NCBI GenBank assembly: GCA_018267135.1
Contig: JAFDZA010000014.1
Location: 496,001 to 560,000 of the forward strand
Length of the DNA: 64,000 bases
Origin: Bacteroidota bacterium
GTDB lineage: Bacteria; Bacteroidota; Bacteroidia; Cytophagales; Cyclobacteriaceae
Reading direction: 5' to 3'
Shown: positions 9,297-17,369 of the stretch, piece after piece
How positions within the stretch are numbered: position 1 is the first letter of the stretch
Layout: each line of letters opens with the position of its first letter
Program-made: the position numbers and the translations under genes
Notes under the pieces: generated by a model
Seen by the model: the letters and a program-made list of their open reading frames with translations, nothing else
The model's database searches: none
What the model was told of the DNA's origin: nothing

Positions 9297-12200
9297 TTAT
9301 TTGGTATTAGGCGGCAAGTTGATGCAAGTAGCTTCATACTTCAATCCCTTCATATACAAATTCCAATCACTCTGGCTTAAATTCTGTTTTACATATCCGC
9401 ATAATTGGGTGGACATGGTTTTAATTTTAGTAGGCCAGGCGTGAATGGTTTGGTTTACGCCCTTCACAGTTTCTTCGCGGGTGTGAATCCCCGCCATCAA
9501 TTGCTCATCATCAGGCGTAAAGGCCACGCTCCATACCCAGTCGTGATCAGCCAACACTTGCGGCTCTTCCGTTAGCTGGTTAATGTTCCACAGCCGCACC
9601 GACCCATCTTTGCTGGCGGTTGCCATAAACTGCCCGGAGTGACTGAATTTGATTTGCTCAATCTGCGAAGTATGGCCGGTAAGTGTGCGATAAACCACAC
9701 CGGAAGTAAAAATCCGAATGATGCCTTCTTCATCGCCAATTACCACTCCCCGGCTGTCGGGCATAAACTGAATGGCCAAAATATCTTTTCCATGTTTCAG
9801 TACAGAGTATTTTGTTTCAGCATATTTATTTTTTATGTCCCAGATGTATAAGTTCCCGTCTGAGCCGGCTCCGGCTAATTTCGTACCATCGGGGCTGAGG
9901 TCGATCGAGGTAATTTTTTCAGTTGGTGAAATTACCTCGCGGGCTGTTTTTAAATCTGAATACATAATGCTCTTGCCTGAATTGCAACGGGCATAAAACC
10001 CTTTCCCGTCCAGCGTGAAATTAATATGCTCGATATCGCTCTTATATCCCAAAATTTTAACCGGGTCGGCCTTGGGGGTGTTCAGGTTAATCAGCATGGC
10101 ATAATTATTATCCCGGTCGGCATTATACAATCCACCTACGGCCAGATAATTTCCATCCGGGCTGATATCCAATGCATACACCGCATACGTAACATTGTTA
10201 TTCCCGTCTTCGGTAGTAATAGAAAATTCTTTGAGCACTTCATGTGTCCAGGTGCCGTTAGATTGGCTCCAGCGTAAGACTTTCCCATCGCTGCCTCCGG
10301 AAAAAATACTGGCATTGTTATCGCGGGTAACCAGCGCGCGTACAGCACCCTGGTTATGCCCTTCCAAACTAAGGGTAAGCGGGTTGTTATAATTTCTCAA
10401 TGCATAAAACAGCCCGTTATAAATATCGTTGTCATACGCATAGCCGTTAAACCGGGTATTGAAGTTATAAGCTTGCTGAGCCAGCAAAGCAGCCGTTTCA
10501 TTGTCGTTCAGTTCTTTCGATTTTAGGGCAATGGATCGGGCTACAGCCAAATAGCGCTCGCGCTCAGCCTCTTTCTGCGCTTTGATGGCAGCAGCCGCAT
10601 TATCGTCTGCTTTTTTCTTTTGGGCTTCGGCTATCTGTTGTTGCTTCTTGGCTTCTTCTGCATTTTGTTCAGCACGCAAGGCATTTTCATCAGCCCGTTT
10701 TTTAGCATCTTCCGCTATCTTTTGTTGTCGCAAGGCTTCAATCGCATTTCTTTCAGCGAGTTTTTGCTGCTTCACGGCTTCGGCTGCTGCTTCTTCTGCT
10801 TTTTTACGTTCGGCTTCTGCAATCTTAGTTTGTTCAATCGCCTTTTGCGCATTGACCAAGGCTTCTTGTTGTTTTTCATCGGCCACGCCTTTCTGCACAA
10901 AAGCATATACCAGCGCTATTAATGCAAACATGGTGATAATACCAAATACTATGGCCGTAGTGCGAGCTCGTTCCAGCTTGCGTTTAGCCTCCAATTCCTT
11001 AATCCGCTGCTCGGTCTCAAATTCTTTTTTTGAGTATTCAAGGAAAATAATAGTACGCTCGAAGGCCGGATGGTAACGCTGGCCCCACACCAATGTTGGC
11101 TTATGCTTTACCTGCCAGTTAAGTGCCAGTTGCAAATCCGGTGGTCGCCACAAACCGGCCTTGCCTACCTGATACATGTTGGCGGCTTCGGCCAGCCGCA
11201 GGTACATCTGCACGGCATCGGCTTCATCGTCCACCCAGTTTTTCAGTCGCACCCAAATCCGCATTAAACTTTCGTGCGAAATATCTATCATGGATTTAGA
11301 GCCGAGCGGCAGTCCATGCCCGGGGGTTAACAGCGATCGACCGGGTTCACGAAATTTTTCAATTACTTCCACTACTTCGTTTTCGCTTACATCGGCAATG
11401 GAGGCAATCTCATTCAGCCGGGTAGGTCTTCGAATACCAAAGCTCTCTCCTCTTTTTTCGGTGATGGCTTTAAACATCACCTCGCATATCCGCTTTTGGT
11501 CTTCTTCCAATTCATCATACGCTTCGTTGGCGTGCATGGAGAGCGCCTCCTTCATCGTGCCGATGGCCTCGTAATGCTTCAGGTCAAGGGCTTCGTCTTC
11601 GTAGTCGCGGTACTTACTCCAGTAACTCCAGGTGCGCATCAGCGCGTGTTGAAGAATAGGCAACTGGTCGGGGTTATCGCCCAGATCGTTTAGTAGTTGT
11701 TGCGTTAGTCTGGGGGTAATCTTAGCATTCCCTACCGCCACCGGTCCTTCTATAGCTCTGCGCTTTTGGTCGCGCGTCATTTGTGGAATGAGGTAGTGGC
11801 TGTCGTTTATTTTACGGGTGAGTTCGGGAAACTGAGCACAATCACCAATAAAATCAGAACGCATAGTGATAGCCACGTAAATGGGCGAATCTTCGTAGTT
11901 CACCGCCTCCATCAGCAGGTTTACAAAAGCCAGTGTTTCATTTACCGAATTGGGATCGGTGCTGTCTTTAAAGCGGAATAGTTCTTCAAACTGATCTACC
12001 AACACCAAATAGTTGATATCGGCACTTCTACGCGATTGCTGAATGGCTTCCACTAATCCCAACGAACTGCTTCGCAATAAGGTGGAAACAATGGTGCGTT
12101 TTATTTTTTTATCCTCGGGGTCGGCATAGTTATATTCCTTCGAGCTTTTCAGTAAAGATTCTGCTAAATTATCAATGGGCCCTGCTCCCGGCCGGGTAAC

Positions 12201-12476
12201 TACTACTTCCCAGTTAGGGCTGGAGTCAGTCAGAAATCCGCCATACAAAATAGGCAACACCCCGCAATAGATAAACGAGGATTTACCACTTCCTGATGGA
12301 CCGATTACACCTACAAACCGGCTCTTAGAAAGTTTGAGCAACACTTCATCACTCTGGCCTTCTCGACCAAAGAACAAATGGCTCTCTTCTACTTTAAAAG
12401 GACGCAAACCGGGAAAAGGGTTGTCGGTGCCAACGATTGTGGGCGAGGCCGGCAAATCATCAACGATCTGGCTCAT
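9297..12476 (-). CDS. nSTAND1 NTPase with transmembrane helix, coiled coil and WD40 propeller
   Basis: 1059 residues. It begins with the nSTAND1 signature NPFPGLRPF (19-27), then Walker A GPSGSGKSS (59-67) and Walker B YLVLVDQFEELF (156-167), followed by the winged-helix/arm region to about residue 480. A single transmembrane helix sits at ~504-527 (VFGIITMFALIALVYAF), preceded by a basic segment (KRKLERAR). An Ala/Lys/Gln-rich coiled coil (~530-650) follows, then seven WD40 repeats (~695-1015), for example SPDGTKLAGAGSDGNLYIWD and GQFMATASKDGSVRLW. By the positive-inside rule the NTPase is cytoplasmic and the coiled coil and propeller are periplasmic. STAND proteins are ligand-triggered switches that oligomerise and activate effectors. 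It is 8 bases downstream of the TIR-domain gene, its likely partner. Domain calls are confident; signal and output are inferred. Confidence 0.92.
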   Translation of the reverse strand: MSQIVDDLPASPTIVGTDNPFPGLRPFKVEESHLFFGREGQSDEVLLKLSKSRFVGVIGPSGSGKSSFIYCGVLPILYGGFLTDSSPNWEVVVTRPGAGPIDNLAESLLKSSKEYNYADPEDKKIKRTIVSTLLRSSSLGLVEAIQQSRRSADINYLVLVDQFEELFRFKDSTDPNSVNETLAFVNLLMEAVNYEDSPIYVAITMRSDFIGDCAQFPELTRKINDSHYLIPQMTRDQKRRAIEGPVAVGNAKITPRLTQQLLNDLGDNPDQLPILQHALMRTWSYWSKYRDYEDEALDLKHYEAIGTMKEALSMHANEAYDELEEDQKRICEVMFKAITEKRGESFGIRRPTRLNEIASIADVSENEVVEVIEKFREPGRSLLTPGHGLPLGSKSMIDISHESLMRIWVRLKNWVDDEADAVQMYLRLAEAANMYQVGKAGLWRPPDLQLALNWQVKHKPTLVWGQRYHPAFERTIIFLEYSKKEFETEQRIKELEAKRKLERARTTAIVFGIITMFALIALVYAFVQKGVADEKQQEALVNAQKAIEQTKIAEAERKKAEEAAAEAVKQQKLAERNAIEALRQQKIAEDAKKRADENALRAEQNAEEAKKQQQIAEAQKKKADDNAAAAIKAQKEAERERYLAVARSIALKSKELNDNETAALLAQQAYNFNTRFNGYAYDNDIYNGLFYALRNYNNPLTLSLEGHNQGAVRALVTRDNNASIFSGGSDGKVLRWSQSNGTWTHEVLKEFSITTEDGNNNVTYAVYALDISPDGNYLAVGGLYNADRDNNYAMLINLNTPKADPVKILGYKSDIEHINFTLDGKGFYARCNSGKSIMYSDLKTAREVISPTEKITSIDLSPDGTKLAGAGSDGNLYIWDIKNKYAETKYSVLKHGKDILAIQFMPDSRGVVIGDEEGIIRIFTSGVVYRTLTGHTSQIEQIKFSHSGQFMATASKDGSVRLWNINQLTEEPQVLADHDWVWSVAFTPDDEQLMAGIHTREETVKGVNQTIHAWPTKIKTMSTQLCGYVKQNLSQSDWNLYMKGLKYEATCINLPPNTK

Positions 12477-12484
12477 ACTGTTTC

Positions 12485-13912
12485 TTATTTAAATTCCTGT
12501 AAAAAAAATTTTAAATGATCTATGGATTTAGATGAATCGCTATTAATCAACGTAAGGTTTTGATTTTTATAACTGTCTATATTTCCCATGCCAACTAATG
12601 CTTTTCCCTGAATGGGTTTGTTTCTTCCAAAGCCGGGGGCCTTCAGGAGGTCTAAAATTTTCATGCGCACCCACTGGTCGTTTACTTTTCCTTTAAAGAT
12701 GACGGCTCCGTCAAAATTGCGCAGATTTTCAATGTGTCTTTTGCGTACTTCCAGCAGATCACCCTCGAAAGCGGGGGTTAAAACATTAAATCCAGATTTT
12801 TCGATGACCTCTCGAAAGGGGGCCACTTCTCCCAGATCTACTTTGTCGTGTACTAAATAGATAAATTTTCCGGTGGCTGAATTAATGGCCGTGCTCTCGG
12901 GCGATTCCATCAGTTCTTCGCGCATAATATTCTTGAAATCTTCTAAGGGATTTTGCAAAATCTCTGCGCCTTCTTGCGCTTCCGTGTCTCTGCGGATGGT
13001 GTCAATAAAAGCCTTCTGGCGGTCGCTTGCATTCTTCAGGTTTTGAGAAATCCAGATTAAGCGCATAAATTCTTCTTTGCCTTGCCGTTTTGCCACGGCT
13101 ACTTCGGCCGCTATTTTATTTTGCACATCTACTACCGAGCGGTCGCCCTCTTCAGGAATTTCACCATAGGCACTGCCGATCAGGTGAACGGACATGGAGC
13201 ATGATTCTATATCCTTTCTCACTTCCCGCTCCAAATCAGCGAGGCGTTGCGGTAACGTGTGGTTAGGCAACACCGCAAAACCATGACGCAGCAACTCGCG
13301 CTTAATTATATTTCGCTGCACGGACAGATCGTGTCCGGTTTCGGCCAGGTAAATGGTTTTGCGTTTAAAAATATTTTTAACGCTTCCGCTTTTCGATTCT
13401 CCCTGTTTAATCAATAGCAGCGATTCGTGAATGTCGTAAGCTAAATCCACTAACTTCATCCAATATTGTTTCTCTGCTTCCTGGCTAAAGAAATCGGCAT
13501 ACTCTTTCATCAGGCCTGTTTCGGCATCTAACTGATACATTTCATAGCCGATGGAATCGCGTAGCCGGGGTGGTTGTTCAGGTAAAGTAAGGGGCGATTT
13601 TAAAACTTTAAATACCCGGTTGGCCTGTGAGCCTGAAGTATTTTTATAAAACTGCTCTACTAAATCGAGGCAACGGCCCGATTGCGTAAAATCTTTCGTG
13701 AGAATAGCTACCAAAACGGCTGCATTATCCATGGCCGGAGCGGTGGCTGTATCAAATTCCGATTTAATAACGATGACAGGTTTAGATCCCAAGACCTGAT
13801 ACAGCATCAATTCCAAAAATTTTCTAAACTGCGTTACCCAGCCTTGCTCGTTTTTCTTTTCGGTTTCGTTGTCTTTTTCTGCGAATGTAATAAGTACGTC
13901 TATGTCTGTCAT
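12485..13912 (-). CDS. TIR / DUF4062-like triple-domain protein
   Basis: 475 residues in three Rossmann-like units. Residues 1-~130 resemble a TIR domain (DVLITFAEKDN start, GWVTQFRKFLE helix, AAVLVAILTKDFTQSGRC), followed by the segment FKVLKSPLTLPEQPPRLRD and YWMKLVDLAYDI that characterises one bacterial TIR family. Residues ~185-335 are DUF4062-like (TIYLAETGHDLSVQRNIIKREL, SCSMSVHLIGSAYG). Residues ~348-475 form a third unit (KFIYLVHDKVDLGEVAPF, FDGAVIFKGKVNDQWV). TIR domains of bacteria are often NAD-consuming effectors or scaffolds. The usual SxWCxxE element reads SGRCLDLVE (78-86) here, so the Trp is replaced and the Glu displaced, and NADase activity is uncertain. There is no signal peptide. 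It sits 12 bases after the transporter gene and 8 before the nSTAND gene. Confidence 0.85.
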   Translation of the reverse strand: MTDIDVLITFAEKDNETEKKNEQGWVTQFRKFLELMLYQVLGSKPVIVIKSEFDTATAPAMDNAAVLVAILTKDFTQSGRCLDLVEQFYKNTSGSQANRVFKVLKSPLTLPEQPPRLRDSIGYEMYQLDAETGLMKEYADFFSQEAEKQYWMKLVDLAYDIHESLLLIKQGESKSGSVKNIFKRKTIYLAETGHDLSVQRNIIKRELLRHGFAVLPNHTLPQRLADLEREVRKDIESCSMSVHLIGSAYGEIPEEGDRSVVDVQNKIAAEVAVAKRQGKEEFMRLIWISQNLKNASDRQKAFIDTIRRDTEAQEGAEILQNPLEDFKNIMREELMESPESTAINSATGKFIYLVHDKVDLGEVAPFREVIEKSGFNVLTPAFEGDLLEVRKRHIENLRNFDGAVIFKGKVNDQWVRMKILDLLKAPGFGRNKPIQGKALVGMGNIDSYKNQNLTLINSDSSKSIDHLKFFLQEFK

Positions 13913-13924
13913 ACGATTAAAAAA

Positions 13925-16900
13925 TTATACGGCTTGTCGTTGTTTTTTCTTTTCGGTTACATTGTAGATAAGGCCTTGAGCCAAGTCGTGATGGCTGGCC
14001 AGCACAAAATAGAAATCAATTAATTCAATTTTAAACACCACCGATCTTTCTAACGCTTCTACTTCGGTAATCTTGGGCACGGCTCCTTCCTGAAAAAGAT
14101 CGCCAAATACTTCACCCTGCTTCAGTACGGTAATTTCCTGCCCTTCTTTCTTTAAACGCACTTCGCCCGAAGCTACAATTAAAATGGGCGTTTCTACGGT
14201 AGTAATCATAAGCTTATCGCGCGTCTGTAAAATAACAGGCTGAATTTTGTCTGAAAGATCGCTGAGTACTTTTCCGGTTATCCGATTAAATACGGAGAGC
14301 TTCTTAATAAACATTACCATTTCAATAAACAGGAAAAAGCCGTCATCCAATCCATCGAGCAACTGGTTGTTTTCAATGGACGAATCAAGGAATTTTTTGT
14401 CGCGGTACGGCAGTCTTTCCGCCACATCGGCATAGGCTCTTTTATCTTTGTTATAGATTACCCAAGCGGTTGTTTCCTGAATGAGTTTATCCTGGTTAAA
14501 CATTTGGCTGATCAGCCCGCGGCTCACTCTGAAATTATCAATATAGGCCGTAACATGAGCCGCACAGGCTTTGGTCCACCGGTTGTTATAATTAAAATCG
14601 CGGTTCAGTATGTAGTTGATGGTTTGAATGGCCCGGTAGCTTTCGCGCGGAAAATAAATCTGTAATTTCTCCAATTTATCTTCCGTTGATGAGTCGTCCA
14701 GTAACGGAATGAGTTTGGGCTTCAGGTCCTGATCTACAAACAGATCGAGCAGCTCCAGCGCATACTGAATACTGTCGGGGGTTCCGGCTTCAATGTTTTC
14801 TTTTACCAACTGAACTGACTCCGGATCATACAAAAGTGAAAGCAACAACGTAAGGTGGTCGTAATTATCGCGGATTTCCTCCTGAAGGGCTTCCCTCAAA
14901 AAAAGGTAAATAGGTTCATCGGGAATTTCATCTAGTGCGGCAATGTTCCACAAAGTTTTGCTCATCTCTGTATCGAGCAGATCTTTTACGGCCAGTATTT
15001 CGCGTCCTTTGGCCTGGTAATTGATAAACCGGAGAGCATACAATATTTGTTTTACAATGCGCTTATCAGGGTAATCAATTTTTTTCCATAATAATTGCAA
15101 CCCCTCATTGCCTCCAATATGCCCGATTATCTGAATGAGTTTTACCATTACCAACTCACTCTGACCCGATTTATGAAAGGCTGTTTCTAAATGGGTAAGC
15201 GCAGCCGGCCCGGCTTCTTTTAGTGCGGAGGCTGCCTGATGCGAATATTGCGGAGACGACAGCATATCAATCAACACCGTCCAGGTTTCCTGGCGCTTTA
15301 CCTTGCGGGCCGTAAGAATAGCCTCTCCCCGCACTTTGGGGTCGGCATCGCGCAAGAGTTCCAATAAAATAAAAATGGTTTTGGTGTTGGTTAACTTGCG
15401 CATAAACTTAGCCGCCAGCATCCGGTCGGTTTGTTTTACTGATTTGCTCAGCTTCATCAGTTTATCGGGCGAAATAGAAAGTAAATCACTGTCTTCCGCC
15501 AACCCGGCTGCCTGCGAGGCCAGTCCTTTCACTTCGCTTTTCTCTTCGGGCACAATCCCCAATTCGGCAATTTTATCGAGGGCAAATTGCTTTACTCGTT
15601 TAATTGAACTTTCCGACAAAGAAACAATAGACGATTCAAACAAAGCCGGTTCCAGTTTTTCCATTAGTTTTAATCCATAGATTACTTTGCTCTCGGCATC
15701 GCTCTTTACTTCTTTGTCCAGCACGCTGTCCAGGGTGTATTCCTTTACTACATCTTTTTCTACTGCTTCTTTATTTTTAACCAGCGATGACTGCAGGGTA
15801 TGCTTGTACCCCTGATACATTCTGTTGGCCACAAAGTACCAGATCACTAAGAACACGGCCGTAAAGGCGGTAACCGAAAGAAGGTTAAAAAAATGGAACT
15901 GATTGATTAAAACAATGAGCCCTCCCGCAATGGTACTGGCTAAAGCAAATACGACTCCTTCAATTTTGGTTTGAGTGTCAATCTTTATGGATTTGTCGAT
16001 GGGTACGTAGTAGAATTTAAAAATGGGTGTATCTAATGCATCGCGCAGCATATTGATAAACAACTTGCTCATGGCAATTGCGATAAAAAAGTAAATAACC
16101 TGATTCTTGCCCGACACCGTGGCATCGAAGCCAAAGAATGAACCCAATAAAAAGGCCACTACCGTAAAGATAAAAACCACAATAGGGTTAATAATCATTG
16201 CCACGCGCAAGCCGTAATCCTGCGCAATGCGGTCCGTAATAAAGGTAGTAAAAATAAAACTCAGGATAACGATAGTTGCTTCAAACAAACTCAAGAAAAT
16301 ACTCAGCGAATTTTGATTAGTATATTGAACCACCGATACGTTGTAAAATGAGTAGTCAACAAACCGGAGGGCAATGAGCGACACCACAATAAAAGAGGCC
16401 AGCAGCATGATGTATTTGTTACCCAAAAATTGCCATGGCGACAGTTTTTTCATGTCTTCTTCCACTACGGCAATAGCTGTATTTTTTCTGAAGTACTTCC
16501 AACTAAGAACGATAAAAGTGATCAGGTAACTGATAATACTTATCAGGGCAATGGTGTATAAGGCTTCTACACTAAGTCCCGAAGTAATTAAAATAGGAAT
16601 GGAGAAAAAGGCGATAATGGAAGCAATGTCTGTGCCCACATCCACGCTGCCAATGAGCCGCTTGCCCACGCGCACATTAAACATGCGACCAAAAGCTCCC
16701 CAAAAAACCAATTGTACAATAAACGTAACCGGGAGGATCAGGGCGAAACCAAATTCGAACAAGATCCTGACATCCTGCACATAGTTTTTGCCAAATTCAA
16801 TAAACGCTGTGGCTGCCACCACCAGCAATAGGTTAAAAATAGCCAATGCCGAAAATGAAATCTTGCCTTGTAAAAAATTGTATAGAACGGTAATAAGAAC

Positions 16901-17101
16901 TCCAAAAGCCCCGGAGTATAAAAGTATAATGGGCAAATCATCTTTTTCGCTAAAATCCGGAAGGCCTAAAAGCAGCGATTGGGAAGCCACCGCAAACGTG
17001 GCCAAAAACAAGCCCATTAAAAAACTCATAATGAGCAAAAGTCCCACTCTCCCCTCTTCATCGGGTTCTACATCCAGTTTTTTCCAAAGTACTTTCAGCA
17101 T
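13925..17101 (-). CDS. ATP/ADP-translocase-like membrane protein with HEAT repeats and cyclic-nucleotide-binding domain
   Basis: 1058 residues. The first ~430 form about 12 hydrophobic segments. Within them MLRDALDTPIFKFYYVPID (around residue 350) resembles the conserved region of Npt1/Npt2 nucleotide transporters. Residues ~480-800 are helical HEAT-like repeats (for example LLRDADPKVRGEAILTARKV). The C-terminal ~100 residues are a cNMP/CRP-type beta-roll (TPILIVASGEVRLKKEGQ, VLKQGEVFGDLF). A transporter regulated by, or signalling through, a nucleotide-sensing tail is a reasonable reading; the substrate cannot be read from the sequence. It is the first gene of the six-gene minus-strand operon, with 268 bases separating it from the divergent OmpA gene, including a perfect inverted repeat. 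Domain order is well supported, substrate is not. Confidence 0.85.
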   Translation of the reverse strand: MLKVLWKKLDVEPDEEGRVGLLLIMSFLMGLFLATFAVASQSLLLGLPDFSEKDDLPIILLYSGAFGVLITVLYNFLQGKISFSALAIFNLLLVVAATAFIEFGKNYVQDVRILFEFGFALILPVTFIVQLVFWGAFGRMFNVRVGKRLIGSVDVGTDIASIIAFFSIPILITSGLSVEALYTIALISIISYLITFIVLSWKYFRKNTAIAVVEEDMKKLSPWQFLGNKYIMLLASFIVVSLIALRFVDYSFYNVSVVQYTNQNSLSIFLSLFEATIVILSFIFTTFITDRIAQDYGLRVAMIINPIVVFIFTVVAFLLGSFFGFDATVSGKNQVIYFFIAIAMSKLFINMLRDALDTPIFKFYYVPIDKSIKIDTQTKIEGVVFALASTIAGGLIVLINQFHFFNLLSVTAFTAVFLVIWYFVANRMYQGYKHTLQSSLVKNKEAVEKDVVKEYTLDSVLDKEVKSDAESKVIYGLKLMEKLEPALFESSIVSLSESSIKRVKQFALDKIAELGIVPEEKSEVKGLASQAAGLAEDSDLLSISPDKLMKLSKSVKQTDRMLAAKFMRKLTNTKTIFILLELLRDADPKVRGEAILTARKVKRQETWTVLIDMLSSPQYSHQAASALKEAGPAALTHLETAFHKSGQSELVMVKLIQIIGHIGGNEGLQLLWKKIDYPDKRIVKQILYALRFINYQAKGREILAVKDLLDTEMSKTLWNIAALDEIPDEPIYLFLREALQEEIRDNYDHLTLLLSLLYDPESVQLVKENIEAGTPDSIQYALELLDLFVDQDLKPKLIPLLDDSSTEDKLEKLQIYFPRESYRAIQTINYILNRDFNYNNRWTKACAAHVTAYIDNFRVSRGLISQMFNQDKLIQETTAWVIYNKDKRAYADVAERLPYRDKKFLDSSIENNQLLDGLDDGFFLFIEMVMFIKKLSVFNRITGKVLSDLSDKIQPVILQTRDKLMITTVETPILIVASGEVRLKKEGQEITVLKQGEVFGDLFQEGAVPKITEVEALERSVVFKIELIDFYFVLASHHDLAQGLIYNVTEKKKQRQAV

Positions 17102-17168
17102 AGATTAGGCCTTAACCTGATAAAAGTCACAAAAAAATCACTGAAATGCAATTTTTTGATCTCATTTC

Positions 17169-17184
17169 TCACATGATTATGTGA
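17169..17184. promoter_or_regulatory. Inverted repeat TCACAT-GATT-ATGTGA, candidate operator
   Basis: A perfect 6-base inverted repeat with a 4-base spacer, 67 bases upstream of the ATG of the transporter that heads the six-gene operon, in the intergenic region shared with the divergent OmpA gene. The arms point the opposite way to a CRP site (TGTGA-N6-TCACA), so I do not call it a CRP site. A dimeric regulator could bind here, but no regulator is encoded nearby. The rest of 17102-17369 is AT-rich with only imperfect -7-like boxes such as TAAACTTG at 17243. Confidence 0.35.
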
Positions 17185-17369
17185 TCGATTTTTTAATGGA
17201 GATTAATTAATACCTCTTTTTTATATTTTTTTAATAGGATACTAAACTTGTGTTAGTAAATCCCGCTACACCACGCGTCTTGAGTTTACTTTGTAAGAAA
17301 TAGCCTTGTATTGTCTAAATTGGGTCGTAATTATTTTATGACTTGCCAACATTTTTTTACCAAAAACTT

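Noticed and set aside
10582..11076. A 164-codon plus-strand open frame rich in Ala, Ser, Phe and Cys opposite the nSTAND gene
   Set aside because: It is the mirror of the Ala/Lys/Gln-rich coiled coil on the minus strand, whose codon use keeps the opposite strand open. It has no domain pattern.
11176..11574. A 132-codon plus-strand frame
   Set aside because: Lies wholly inside the nSTAND arm region on the other strand; low-complexity Ser/Ile-rich sequence with no family resemblance.
17169..17184. A CRP/FNR binding site
   Set aside because: The half-sites are in the opposite orientation to TGTGA-N6-TCACA; kept only as a general inverted repeat.
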